This document shows positions 51,133-60,088 of a stretch of 64,000 nucleotides of DNA, piece after piece. The position numbers were made by a program, and so were the translations under genes. The number at the start of each line of letters is the position of its first letter. Position 1 is the stretch's first letter. This DNA is from CAYSPG01 sp964432885. GTDB taxonomy: Bacteria > Bacteroidota > Bacteroidia > AKYH767-A > OLB10. Below the pieces are notes generated by a model. That model ran no database searches and had not been told where the DNA came from. It saw only the letters and a list, made by a program, of their open reading frames with translations. The stretch spans positions 1 through 64,000 of the forward strand of contig CAYSPG010000018.1 of assembly GCA_964432885.1 (NCBI GenBank), read 5' to 3'.

Positions 51133-51768
51133 TTAAAAGGTTAATTGCAGCACTGTTTTATTCTCCACTAAATAGTCATTACACTTTTCAAAAAAAGATA
51201 AGTTTACTTTTTGATGCGATGATATAAGCAATGCAACTTCTTTTGTTAGAGTTTCTTTTATTAAATCGTACAAGTTGCTTGCCGATTGCTCATCTAATGT
51301 AATTAATGGTTCATCAAGTACAATTACTTTTGGGTTGCCTATAAACGCACATGCTATGGAAAACTTTTTCAGCATTCCGCTTGAGTAAGTGCCTACAGGA
51401 TTTTTAATATACTCGTGCATGTTAAATATATCGCACAACATTTTTACCTGTGCAGCAGTTCCATTTTTGCATGATGTATAAAAGTCAAGCAAATCCTTTC
51501 CTGTTAAAAAAGTTGGATAAACAGGTTCGGCAGGAGCATAGTTTACAAACAGCCTGTACTGCTGCGGATTTTTTTTGCAACTGATATTTTCATTCAATAC
51601 AATTTCTCCGTCAAAAGGAGCCATGCCTGCAATAAGTTTAAACAACGTGGTTTTGCCCGAACCATTAGCACCTTTTATCCAGCTTAATCCTTTTTGGAAT
51701 TTTATTTCGGGAATATCTAAAGCTAAAAAATGGTGGTAGTATTTTTTTATGTTTGATAAATGGAGCAT
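51133..51768 (-). CDS. ABC transporter ATPase
   Basis: 211 residues. Walker A KGANGSGKTTLFKLIAG, signature YSSGMLKKFS, Walker B VIVLDEPLITLD and the H-loop LISSHQ are all present. The small size and the sequence are typical of ABC-2/export ATPases. Its start is 5 bp downstream of the vapC-like stop, so it may be read from the toxin-antitoxin message. No permease follows directly; the 48046-49158 membrane protein is a candidate partner. Confidence 0.9.
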   Translation of the reverse strand: MLHLSNIKKYYHHFLALDIPEIKFQKGLSWIKGANGSGKTTLFKLIAGMAPFDGEIVLNENISCKKNPQQYRLFVNYAPAEPVYPTFLTGKDLLDFYTSCKNGTAAQVKMLCDIFNMHEYIKNPVGTYSSGMLKKFSIACAFIGNPKVIVLDEPLITLDEQSASNLYDLIKETLTKEVALLISSHQKVNLSFFEKCNDYLVENKTVLQLTF

Positions 51769-51773
51769 AAAAA

Positions 51774-52172
51774 TTATTTAGTCCAATCCTCCAAAGAAAT
51801 ACCTTTTATGCGCTTAAAGTGCTTTGTGTTATTTGTAACCAAAATTAAATTGTGGGCTACAGCAGAGGTTCCAATGAGTAAATCAAACTCATCTAATAAA
51901 TTTCCTGATTTCTTTAACCGAGTTTTCTCTTTCGCATAAAAATCGAGGGCGTTAAAAATTGGCAGCACTTTAACAGATGATAAAAATTCCGATAAAGCTT
52001 TTCTGTTCTTTTCTTTATGCTCACTATTTTCAACACCGTATTTTAATTCGGCAAGTGTTATTTCAGAAATAAAAAAATTTTCAGGGTTGGCTTCCTTAAA
52101 TTTTTCCTGAAGGTTATAATGTCCTTTTAGATAATAAATGCAAATGTTTGTGTCAAGTAAAAACTGCTTCAC
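51774..52172 (-). CDS. vapC: VapC-like PIN-domain toxin
   Basis: 132 residues. PIN fold with the acidic quartet in place: LLDTNICIYYL (Asp7), SEITLAELKYG, DEFDLLIGTSA and LVTNNTKHFKRIKG. VapC toxins cleave tRNA or rRNA. The start ATGA overlaps the stop of the upstream gene (52169-52172), the usual antitoxin-toxin coupling. Cytoplasmic. Confidence 0.9.
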   Translation of the reverse strand: MKQFLLDTNICIYYLKGHYNLQEKFKEANPENFFISEITLAELKYGVENSEHKEKNRKALSEFLSSVKVLPIFNALDFYAKEKTRLKKSGNLLDEFDLLIGTSAVAHNLILVTNNTKHFKRIKGISLEDWTK

Positions 52173-52414
52173 AATTTTTCAATTTTACGATTGAAGTTTC
52201 TGCTGCTTCTTAGCTCATCAATAATTTGTTCGGCACTTTTTTTTGATTTCCACGAGCCAAAGGAATTATATAAAGCTGTGGTATTGTTTTTTTCCTTTCC
52301 TGCTAACGACTTATTTATTTTTGCAATGATTGCAAGTTTAGTGCCTTCACTTAACTTTTCTATCAAGCGTAAATAGCTTTCAATTACTGTTTGATTTAAA
52401 CGTGTGGCTTTCAT
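52169..52414 (-). CDS. VapB-like antitoxin
   Basis: 81 residues. N-terminal helical part (NQTVIESYLRLIEKLSEGTK) and a charged C-terminus (SAEQIIDELRSSRNFNRKIE) suited to bind the PIN toxin; no strong DNA-binding motif recognised. It overlaps the toxin by 4 bp. It has a clear promoter (52441-52472) and a strong AAGGAGG Shine-Dalgarno 4 nt before the ATG, which is rare among the genes here. Confidence 0.8.
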   Translation of the reverse strand: MKATRLNQTVIESYLRLIEKLSEGTKLAIIAKINKSLAGKEKNNTTALYNSFGSWKSKKSAEQIIDELRSSRNFNRKIEKL

Positions 52415-52418
52415 TTTA

Positions 52419-52425
52419 CCTCCTT
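52419..52425 (-). promoter_or_regulatory. strong Shine-Dalgarno of the antitoxin gene
   Basis: AAGGAGG on the minus strand, 4 nt before the ATG at 52414. Neighbouring genes lack such a site. Confidence 0.75.
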
Positions 52426-52440
52426 ATTATATTGATACTG

Positions 52441-52472
52441 CAAATGTAAACTTTATCAATTTTCCACTTCAA
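52441..52472 (-). promoter_or_regulatory. promoter of the toxin-antitoxin operon
   Basis: TTG (52472-52470), 21-nt spacer, TACATTTG (52448-52441); full match to the -33/-7 pattern. The -33 box lies within the last codons of the M1/permease gene. Confidence 0.65.
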
Positions 52473-55400
52473 TCTTTTTCAAATTATCTTCTGTTGCCCT
52501 GTCAATTAATTTAAACATAGGATCAATGCCGGCTTTGGTTGGCTTGGCAGAAACGGTTATTTCAAATTCGTTTTCTTTTTTACCCATGTAGTTTCGCTTT
52601 ACATAAATGAGCGAATCTTTTCCGTTTACATCTTCTGTAAATACGCCAATGTCAATCCAGTCTTTAATCGGAATTTTTTGTTCGTTGCCAATGCTGTCAC
52701 TGTAAACTTTTTCGGCTTCGGTTTTTATTTTCACTTTATAGTTGTTGCCTTGTTTGGTGGCAATAGCTTCTGTTGTTTGCAAATTAAAGAGAGTAATTTT
52801 TTCAAACAAATCTGTTACCACATATTTTAAAGAATCGGGAGTTGCATTGCGCAGGTAATTTACAAACGTTGGCGACTGCACATACGGTGCCGACTGAAAT
52901 CCATAATCTTTTATAAACCTGCTTAACGCTGCATTCAATGAATCTTCGCCAATTAAATCTTTTAGTTGATACATAACCAACGAACCTTTTTGGTAATGTA
53001 TGTACTGTTGATTGTCGCATGTTACCATCGGTTGTTCGCCTTTGCGTTCAAACGAGCGACCTGCCAGGTAACGGTCTAACTCATACTTTAAATATTTGTT
53101 GATGTTTTTTGCAGTGTATTCTTTTTCCATCACCATCAGCGCTGTGTACTGCGCCATACTTTCTACCATAATGGTTGAGCCAAGCGTGTTTGCACCTGCT
53201 ACCTGGTGTCCCCACCACTGATGTGCCACTTCATGCGCAGTAACATAATATGCCATGTCAACATCATTGTCATCATCCACTTTCATTATGAAACCAATGG
53301 CTTCGCTAAACGGAATGGTGTTGGGAAACGATTGTGCAAATTCCTGGTAGCGCGGAAACTCCAGTATGCGCACTTGCTTAAACTGGTAAGGCGAAAAATT
53401 TTTCTGACAATAGTCAATTGTATTTTTAATTGACTTATTCATTTTTTCAATGTTCCAGTTGTGTGTTGGGTGATAAAAAATTTCGATGTTAATGCCTTTG
53501 TATTTATCTCTGAACACTGCATAACGTGCGCTCAAAAAAGAATAAAAATTTAAAATGGGCGCGTCCATTTTGTAATGAAAATATTTTCTTCCGTTTTCTT
53601 CCCATTCTTTTTGTAAGTAACCGGGCGAAATTGCAATTTGGTCAGCCGATGTGCTTATCACACATTCGTAATTTATCCAATCCGCATCCTGCGATAAATA
53701 ATTGTTACGCACGCCAACCGAATCGCTTAACAAACGCATGCTGTATTGGCGCTTGGGTAATTTGTATTTTTTTCTCACATCATTATCTGTCAGTTCAGCA
53801 CTCTCGCTGTAGCCAAAAGACGGAAGCGTGTTGTTATTAATAAAAGTTCCGTTTTGGAAAACTCCAATGTAATCTCTTCCCTGTTTAAATCCTTTGGTTG
53901 GGTAATACAAATCAAAAATTACTTTGGACGAATCTCCTGGCTGCAATGGTTTTGCTAAACGGTAGATATAAAAATTGCCTTCGTAGTTTGTTAATTGCTT
54001 TGCCGGAATTCCGAAATCGAGTTTTTTAATTTCCACATCACTGTCAGAAAAAGTAACGAACAAACTATCTATTGCCTGCTGCGATTTATTTTTAATAATG
54101 TAATAACCTTTAAGCGATGCTTCGCGCTTTTCAGGAAAAATATCAACTGAAATATTTACATCGGTGATGCGCGGCTGAACGTAATCAATAAACTTGCGGA
54201 ATTTTTTTTCGTAATCGGCAGAAAATATTTCGCGTTCTGTTTTGGTTTGGTATTCGTTTAAAATATTGGTGTTGTAAAAAATAAAACTGCCAAACAAAAC
54301 AAACATGGCAAGCCCAATTGGTATCATTAATTTTCCCTGACCATTACGCCATGCATTTTTAAATTGTTTGATGCGCGTTTTAAAATCAACTTCGCTGCCA
54401 TGCCTTGTCATCATCATTCCCACCATAAACAACACAATGCCTAAGCCCAGCCAGTAGAATACATATAAATATTTTGCATAAAGAAAATGCCCGAACTTAT
54501 TCATATCACTGTAAAGACTATAGCCGGTATCGCCATACCAAATCATGTTGTGGTCTATACCCATTGCGGCAAGTGCGGCAAAACCAATAAAATAAATTAC
54601 AACCAGTGTGTGCCCGATAAATTTATTGTTTACCATGTTGTGAATAAAAAACGCAAGCAAAATTGTAAGAACATAAAACGGATATTCAACTAAGAAAAAT
54701 TGCTTGAGATAAACCGGAACATCATATCGAGTAAAGCCATTGATGGTTTGCATGAGCATACCTGTAAGCATTAAAGCAATTAGCAGCATAGCAACTATTA
54801 AGCACATGGCAGCGAAACGTGCCGTCATGGTAATTTTTTTTGAAACCGGCAGTGCATCCGTAATGTTCGAAAAATTAAACTGGCGGTCTTTCCAAATCAT
54901 TTCGCCCGAATACAGTGTAATGATGATTAAAAGAAACAATGTAAAATTTCCTGTAAGCTCATCGGCAATCATATACGTTACGGGCAATGCAGCCGTGCCA
55001 TACATTTTTCCTAATTCATTAGTTTGTGCAAGCAAAAAAAGTATTCCGCATAAAGAGATGGCGAGAAAAGGAATAGAACGAATGGATGAGAAAAATTCAA
55101 AACGTAAAGTCTGCCGCCACATTTTAAATTTTGATGCAAATGAATAATCGTTGGCAACCTGCGGTAACTGTAAGGATTGAATAACGGGTTCTTCCTTTTT
55201 TTCTGCTTTCGCTTTTTTGCGCAACTGCAATCCTGATTTCGAAAACTTAAAAAACTTAATGCACAACAAACCAATAAGCGTCCCTGTGCCAATCCATATT
55301 AAACGGTTATACAACAAGTAAGAGGTAAGCGGAACTACCAATGAATTTTTTTCTGCAGGAGTCCAGTAACGTGTTTGATAAAATGTGGAGATTAAACCAT

Positions 55401-56028
55401 AAGGGTCAAACAATGAGTAAAGCGGATTGCTTTCTACATCGCTTGATGTATCAATCAATAAAATGTACCCAAGAAAAAAAACAACACCCTGCACAAAAAT
55501 GGCAAACTGGCTGCGCAATAAACTTCCTAAAGTAAAAAACACAGCGCCCAGTATAAATACGTTGGGCACAAGCATGGTGATGAACGGATGCAGATAATAC
55601 ATCAGGTTAAATGGTCCAACTTTTTCTCCATCAACCCAAGGCATGTAAACGCCAATCATTACACCCAATATAATTCCTGAAAAAATAAAAAGGCAAACAA
55701 TGTATGAACCAAAAAATCTTCCGACTAAGTAGTTAAACTTTTTTACCGGAGTGGTAAACATTATTTCGTGGAAGTTGTGTTCAAAGTCGCGGTAAACTGG
55801 CACACCCATTACAGCAGAAATTATCAAGGTGCCAATTAAAGTAAGCACTGCAATAATCTGGTTAATGGTGTATGGCGCGTTTTTGTTTACGCTGCCCGAT
55901 GCCCCACCAATGGTTATGGCATCGGTAGTTGCAAAAATAAATGCAAGCGCAAACATGATGGCGAAAAAAATATACGTTGCAGGTCTGCGGAAACGGTAGC
56001 TGAGTTCGAAGGAGAGGATGGAGAGCAT
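52456..56028 (-). CDS. ABC-2 permease fused to an M1 aminopeptidase
   Basis: 1190 residues. The N-terminal half (about 1-600) has two sets of ABC-2-like membrane helices (starting FELSYRFRRPATYIFFAIMF). The C-terminal half is an M1 zinc peptidase: exopeptidase-like beta domain, zinc motif HEVAHQWWGH, and downstream Glu in TIMVESMAQYTAL. The GAMEN-type motif is not obvious. This fusion is known in Bacteroidota. Its ATPase partner is the gene at 56158-57054. Substrate unknown; the peptidase probably faces the periplasm. Confidence 0.92.
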   Translation of the reverse strand: MLSILSFELSYRFRRPATYIFFAIMFALAFIFATTDAITIGGASGSVNKNAPYTINQIIAVLTLIGTLIISAVMGVPVYRDFEHNFHEIMFTTPVKKFNYLVGRFFGSYIVCLFIFSGIILGVMIGVYMPWVDGEKVGPFNLMYYLHPFITMLVPNVFILGAVFFTLGSLLRSQFAIFVQGVVFFLGYILLIDTSSDVESNPLYSLFDPYGLISTFYQTRYWTPAEKNSLVVPLTSYLLYNRLIWIGTGTLIGLLCIKFFKFSKSGLQLRKKAKAEKKEEPVIQSLQLPQVANDYSFASKFKMWRQTLRFEFFSSIRSIPFLAISLCGILFLLAQTNELGKMYGTAALPVTYMIADELTGNFTLFLLIIITLYSGEMIWKDRQFNFSNITDALPVSKKITMTARFAAMCLIVAMLLIALMLTGMLMQTINGFTRYDVPVYLKQFFLVEYPFYVLTILLAFFIHNMVNNKFIGHTLVVIYFIGFAALAAMGIDHNMIWYGDTGYSLYSDMNKFGHFLYAKYLYVFYWLGLGIVLFMVGMMMTRHGSEVDFKTRIKQFKNAWRNGQGKLMIPIGLAMFVLFGSFIFYNTNILNEYQTKTEREIFSADYEKKFRKFIDYVQPRITDVNISVDIFPEKREASLKGYYIIKNKSQQAIDSLFVTFSDSDVEIKKLDFGIPAKQLTNYEGNFYIYRLAKPLQPGDSSKVIFDLYYPTKGFKQGRDYIGVFQNGTFINNNTLPSFGYSESAELTDNDVRKKYKLPKRQYSMRLLSDSVGVRNNYLSQDADWINYECVISTSADQIAISPGYLQKEWEENGRKYFHYKMDAPILNFYSFLSARYAVFRDKYKGINIEIFYHPTHNWNIEKMNKSIKNTIDYCQKNFSPYQFKQVRILEFPRYQEFAQSFPNTIPFSEAIGFIMKVDDDNDVDMAYYVTAHEVAHQWWGHQVAGANTLGSTIMVESMAQYTALMVMEKEYTAKNINKYLKYELDRYLAGRSFERKGEQPMVTCDNQQYIHYQKGSLVMYQLKDLIGEDSLNAALSRFIKDYGFQSAPYVQSPTFVNYLRNATPDSLKYVVTDLFEKITLFNLQTTEAIATKQGNNYKVKIKTEAEKVYSDSIGNEQKIPIKDWIDIGVFTEDVNGKDSLIYVKRNYMGKKENEFEITVSAKPTKAGIDPMFKLIDRATEDNLKKIEVEN

Positions 56029-56040
56029 GAAAAAGGACTT

Positions 56041-56173
56041 AGGATTAAGGGGAAAGGATTTAGTGGTTTGGATTCACGGATTAGGATTTAGAAATTCTGC
56101 TGTTTATTTTGAATTAAATAGTTTGTTAAAGTGAGAGGAATATTTTTTCACTAAATCCTAAACCCTTAATCCT
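56041..56173. repeat. 25-bp inverted repeat overlapping the ABC ATPase end
   Basis: AGGATTAAGGG and AGGATTTAGTG blocks at 56041-56065, complemented at 56149-56173 with 22 of 25 matches. The right arm supplies the last codons (GLRV) and stop of the ATPase gene. Confidence 0.75.
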
Positions 56174-57054
56174 GTATCCTCTTTTACCAATCCATTGATA
56201 ACTGAAAAGTAAACATCTTCCAACCCGGTTTCAGTTTCGGTAAAAGTGTGATTGACTTTTTCATCACTCCAAACATGCAATTCTATTTTGCCGGTGTTAA
56301 ATTTTTGCGAAACAACTTTGTATTGCGCTGCTATTTCTTTTGCTTCGGCTTTGCTTGCAAACGTGGTGTAAATTTTTCCCTGCACCATTTTAATCGCTTC
56401 TATCGGGTGTCCTGCAAACATCACTTCACCTTTATTAATTATTGCCATTTGCGAGCACAACTCTTTTACATCTTCCACTATGTGTGTTGATAAAATCACA
56501 ATTACCTGCTCGCTAATTTCACTCAACAGATTTAAAAAACGGTTGCGCTCGGTTGGGTCAAGACCGGCTGTGGGTTCATCAACAATTATAATTTTTGGAT
56601 TGCCGATTAAAGCCTGCGCTATACCGAAGCGTTGTTTCATACCGCCACTGTAACCCCCTAATTTTTTTTTGCGCGCATCATATAAATTGGTTTGCACCAA
56701 TAAAGATTTTACCAACTCACTTCGCTGCTTTGATTCATTAATACCTTTTAGTATTGCAATGTGAGTAAGCAATTCTTCGGCACTTACATTTGGATACACG
56801 CCAAACTCCTGCGGCAGATAGCCGAGAATTTTTCTTACTTCTTCTTTTCTCTCAAGCACATCAAGGTCATCTAAAAAAATAGAACCGCTGCCCGCTTCCT
56901 GCAAGGTAGCTATGGTGCGCATGAGTGATGATTTGCCTGCACCGTTTGGTCCGAGCAAACCAAACAAACCGTTGTTGATGGTTAGTGATACATTTTTTAA
57001 AGCCTGCACACCGTTGGGGTATGTTTTGCTGAGGTTGGAAATTGTTAGTTGCAT
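56158..57054 (-). CDS. ABC transporter ATPase, partner of the permease/M1 protein
   Basis: 298 residues. Walker A GLLGPNGAGKSSLMRTIA, signature GYSGGMKQRFGIAQ, Walker B IIIVDEPTAGLDP, H-loop LSTHIVEDV, then a C-terminal extension of about 90 residues. It is 130 bp upstream of the permease/M1 gene on the same strand, so one exporter. Its last residues (EDTGLRV) and stop come from the inverted repeat at 56149-56173. Confidence 0.93.
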   Translation of the reverse strand: MQLTISNLSKTYPNGVQALKNVSLTINNGLFGLLGPNGAGKSSLMRTIATLQEAGSGSIFLDDLDVLERKEEVRKILGYLPQEFGVYPNVSAEELLTHIAILKGINESKQRSELVKSLLVQTNLYDARKKKLGGYSGGMKQRFGIAQALIGNPKIIIVDEPTAGLDPTERNRFLNLLSEISEQVIVILSTHIVEDVKELCSQMAIINKGEVMFAGHPIEAIKMVQGKIYTTFASKAEAKEIAAQYKVVSQKFNTGKIELHVWSDEKVNHTFTETETGLEDVYFSVINGLVKEDTGLRV

Positions 57055-57061
57055 TTTATCA

Positions 57062-57106
57062 ACGAATTACTGGGTACGAATAACGAATGATTACGAATTT
57101 ACGAAT
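57062..57106. repeat. ACGAAT-type short repeat cluster
   Basis: Five ACGAAT/AACGAAT units in 45 bp upstream of the ABC ATPase start. Low-complexity intergenic repeat; no function seen. Confidence 0.5.
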
Positions 57107-57197
57107 CTGTGTTTTGATAAAATTATAATTCCTAATTCGTATTTTGAATACAATAGTAAACCACTTTGCCAAATATTTTTAAAAGGAAAATATCAAA

Positions 57198-57557
57198 CTA
57201 TTTTGTTTTGTAAAGCCAATTGAAACTAAAAAAGGAAGCAAGTAATGTTTTTTTCTTTTTCGCGATAATGTCAACTTGATTAAGTTGTGAGGTTGCAATG
57301 TATCCGTTATTCCATTTTGTTGCAGGAAGCAGGTTGCTATTTTCTTTTGGTGCAATAATGGTTACTACCGGAAGTGTATAACCTTCTATCGCTGAATCGG
57401 GATTTGCAACTATATTAACCATCGGAAGATTAATTACAGGGATAAGATGTCCATTTTTAATTTGAGCAGGAACCAAATTTTGAGAATTTACAGTTTGGTT
57501 ATTACCTGTACTTATTGCTAGCATGGCTACTGCTAAAATTATGGTGAGTGCTTTCAT
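57198..57557 (-). CDS. hypothetical secreted protein, 119 aa
   Basis: Not recognised. N-terminal signal-like segment (MKALTIILAVAMLAISTG). The mature part has three short repeats of the form LPxVxIxA (INLPMVNIVANP, TLPVVTIIAPKE, NQVDIIAKKKK). No Cys. Stands alone between the ABC operon and the 57850-58473 gene. Probably envelope-associated. Confidence 0.55.
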   Translation of the reverse strand: MKALTIILAVAMLAISTGNNQTVNSQNLVPAQIKNGHLIPVINLPMVNIVANPDSAIEGYTLPVVTIIAPKENSNLLPATKWNNGYIATSQLNQVDIIAKKKKTLLASFFSFNWLYKTK

Positions 57558-57612
57558 ATATTATATTGTTAATGTGTTATTGTAATAATTATGGGGCAAA
57601 CATAAGTATATT

Positions 57613-57643
57613 ACATGGTAGTATGCAACACATAGTACCATGT
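57613..57643. promoter_or_regulatory. 8-bp dyad upstream of the 57557 gene
   Basis: ACATGGTA (57613-57620) and TACCATGT (57636-57643), 15-nt spacer. Possible operator. The rest of the gap 57558-57849 shows nothing I can support. Confidence 0.35.
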
Positions 57644-57849
57644 TTTATTGTAAGTAATTGATAATTAAATAAATTATTTTTTTGGAAGACATTATTTATC
57701 ATTGGGATAATAAAAAATAAGCAAGTAGTAAACCCAAACCAAACTCTTGAAACTTAAAAACTTCTACAAACCAAAGGCAACAGCAGTTGCACTTTGTTAG
57801 CATACCAGGCTAAAATGCTTGTTTATTAAACAATAACTATCCCGATATT

Positions 57850-58473
57850 TTACTCTTCTGTTTCGTGCTTATTGTTATACTTAACGCTATGTTCTTTAAG
57901 ACTCTCGGCCATTTCTTTTTGTTTACCTTTAAGCATATCCATGGTTAAAAAGGTGTTGAATTTTACTACGCGTAAGTCTTCATAGTGGGTTCCTAAAACC
58001 ACACCCATTTTATCCAAAGCAAAAAATGAAAAAACTCCTGGCTTTATATCCTGAAGTTTTTCATACGGAGCCTCAGCACCATGCTGGATGAAGTGCCTTA
58101 TTTTATCACGCGGATTCACCAAACCAAGCCCAAGCCGCTCGTCATATCGTTTAAAAAAATGAGCAGTATGATATAATAGCAAATTCTCATTTATGGCGTA
58201 ATGCAAGGCCGTATATCCATTGTGCTGGTATATTAGCGCCATGGTATGTATGGTTGTTTTATCATTTGTGTAGCCCCGGCAAGTGTACCCGTAAATCCAG
58301 GGGTTATTGCGGGGCGATATATAATCATAGGTGCGATATAAATAGGAAGTATTGGTTTTGCGCACATACTTCATTCCCTTGGCCGACTCAGCAATAACTT
58401 TGTTTGTTATTGCCGGCAAGTCAGCAAACATTTCTTTTTTTATTTCCTGTAATGTCATCTCGGGTACAAACAT
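57850..58473 (-). CDS. hypothetical protein, 207 aa
   Basis: Not recognised. Soluble, mixed alpha/beta, rich in Tyr, Lys and His (YLYRTYDYISPRNNPWIYGY, THFFKRYDERLGLGLVNP, MDMLKGKQKEMAESLKEHS). No signal peptide or membrane segment. It precedes ruvC's stop by 27 bp on the same strand; the two may be co-transcribed. Confidence 0.55.
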   Translation of the reverse strand: MFVPEMTLQEIKKEMFADLPAITNKVIAESAKGMKYVRKTNTSYLYRTYDYISPRNNPWIYGYTCRGYTNDKTTIHTMALIYQHNGYTALHYAINENLLLYHTAHFFKRYDERLGLGLVNPRDKIRHFIQHGAEAPYEKLQDIKPGVFSFFALDKMGVVLGTHYEDLRVVKFNTFLTMDMLKGKQKEMAESLKEHSVKYNNKHETEE

Positions 58474-58500
58474 GGTTTTGTGTTTTTAAAATCTAATAAC

Positions 58501-59073
58501 TCAAACTATTTTGTCGGGGTTGGCGGTAACAAATTCTTTCCAGCTATTTGATTTTTTGGGGCTCACTACAGAACCGTAGTTTTGAAAGTGATGACACACG
58601 GCTGCGGCAAGCCCATCGGTTGCATCCAGATACTTTGGCATTTCCGTAAAATGCAAAAGTTGTTGAAGCATAGCAGCAACTTGTTCTTTAGTGGCATTAC
58701 CACTGCCTGTTATTGATTGTTTAATTTTTTTGGGGCTGTACTCAAACACAGGTATATCTTTATGCAAAGCTGCAGCTATGGCCACACCCTGTGCGCGCCC
58801 CAGCTTTAACATGCTTTGTACGTTTTTGCCAAAAAAAGGAGCTTCTATAGCCAATTCATCAGGCAAATGGCGGGCAATAAGCGCTACCGTTTTTTCAAAA
58901 ATTGATTTTAATTTCAAAGCATGGTTATCAAGTTTGTCAAGGCTTATAATTCCGGCTGTTTCCAGTTTCATTTGGTTTTGACTAATACATATAACACCAT
59001 AACCCATTATGTTGGTACCAGGGTCAATACCCAGTATAATTTTATCAGTGGTGTTTTGTTTTTCTGCGCCCAT
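58501..59073 (-). CDS. ruvC: Holliday junction resolvase RuvC
   Basis: 190 residues from the Met at 59073. Cuts Holliday junctions made in recombination. Catalytic acids: Asp in ILGIDPGTNIMGYG, Glu in AIEAPFFGKNVQS, and the C-terminal pair in DATDGLAAAVCHH. The longer start at 59109 would begin where transcription likely does, since a -7 box lies at 59121-59128. ruvA and ruvB are not in the window. Divergent from the LPG-synthase-like gene. Confidence 0.95.
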   Translation of the reverse strand: MGAEKQNTTDKIILGIDPGTNIMGYGVICISQNQMKLETAGIISLDKLDNHALKLKSIFEKTVALIARHLPDELAIEAPFFGKNVQSMLKLGRAQGVAIAAALHKDIPVFEYSPKKIKQSITGSGNATKEQVAAMLQQLLHFTEMPKYLDATDGLAAAVCHHFQNYGSVVSPKKSNSWKEFVTANPDKIV

Positions 59074-59120
59074 TTTTATGTTTAAACTTGTACCGTATTC
59101 AATCACCAATTTGGTGCAAT

Positions 59121-59128
59121 CAAAAGTA
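59121..59128 (-). promoter_or_regulatory. -7 box for ruvC
   Basis: TACTTTTG, exact TAnnTTTG; start codon 48 nt downstream at 59073. Supports the shorter RuvC start. Confidence 0.5.
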
Positions 59129-59149
59129 CATATAAATAAATTTCTGTTT

Positions 59150-60088
59150 ATGCTGCTTAAAGTTACAGTGGCAATGGCATCCTTGTACTTTATTTATAAA
59201 CGTGTAATTGAGAAAGAAAATTTTACGGGCTTTAAAATTTTTATTGACAGGCAAATGCTATTGCCACAAACCTGGCTGCACATTTCTATTATTACAGGGC
59301 TTATGTTTTTAAACTGGATGACAGAGGCTATAAAGTGGAAGCTACTGATAAGTAAAATTACACAGATAAAATTTACTACAAGCCTTGCTGCCGTGTTTTC
59401 AGGAGTTACCGTCAGTTTTTTTACCCCAAACCGCGTTGGCGAATTTGCCGGACGTATGATGTTTTTAAACTCTGAAGTGCGGACACAGTCGGTGTTATCA
59501 ACAGTTATTGGCAGCATTAGCCAACTTATCATTACAATAGTAGCTGGCCTTACGGGGGTGTGTGTGTTATTACAACGATTTTATACCGTAAGCATAAGTA
59601 TGCACATTGCTATTATTGTTTTGTCTACCGCTATTTGCATTGTACTTGTGTTTTTGTTTTTGCGCTTGGGGTGGGTAGCTCATTTTAGATTTATAGAAAA
59701 ACTGCCTGCTAACGCAAAAAAATATGTTTCAGTTTTTAATAATTATTCATCATCCGATTTTAAAAAAGTGCTTGCATATTCGTTTATCAGGTTTTTACTA
59801 TTTACATTGCAGTACTGGCTTTTTTTAAACATAGCCGGTGTTAAACTACCCCTGATCACAGCGGTTTTATGTATAAGTATTATTTTTTTGGTTCTTGCTG
59901 TAATACCCACTATAGCCTTTGCGGAACTTGCATTCAGGGGTTCAGTGGCAATAGCGGTACTTCAAGTAATTACTCCCGATACCAACGGTATTTTAATTGC
60001 ATCGTTTGGTTTGTGGTTTGTAAATCTTGCTTTACCGGCAGCCATTGGCTCGGTTATGTTTTTATATTTTAAATTTAAAACCAGATGA
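59150..60088 (+). CDS. LPG-synthase TM-region/UPF0104 membrane protein
   Basis: 312 residues from the Met at 59150; the frame opens at 59009 but that part overlaps ruvC and is not membrane-like. Seven to eight TM helices. Landmarks of the lysylphosphatidylglycerol-synthase TM family: LLISKITQIKFTTSLAAVF, SFFTPNRVGEFAGR and IPTIAFAELAFRGSVA. The aminoacyl-transferase part is absent, as usual for UPF0104. It overlaps the GT2 gene by 4 bp (ATGA), so it likely works on the same lipid or glycan. Confidence 0.85.
   Translation: MLLKVTVAMASLYFIYKRVIEKENFTGFKIFIDRQMLLPQTWLHISIITGLMFLNWMTEAIKWKLLISKITQIKFTTSLAAVFSGVTVSFFTPNRVGEFAGRMMFLNSEVRTQSVLSTVIGSISQLIITIVAGLTGVCVLLQRFYTVSISMHIAIIVLSTAICIVLVFLFLRLGWVAHFRFIEKLPANAKKYVSVFNNYSSSDFKKVLAYSFIRFLLFTLQYWLFLNIAGVKLPLITAVLCISIIFLVLAVIPTIAFAELAFRGSVAIAVLQVITPDTNGILIASFGLWFVNLALPAAIGSVMFLYFKFKTR

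Noticed and set aside
59009..59149. N-terminal extension of the LPG-synthase-like protein
   Set aside because: The 47 extra codons overlap ruvC and its promoter; the Met at 59150 starts the membrane-protein homology.
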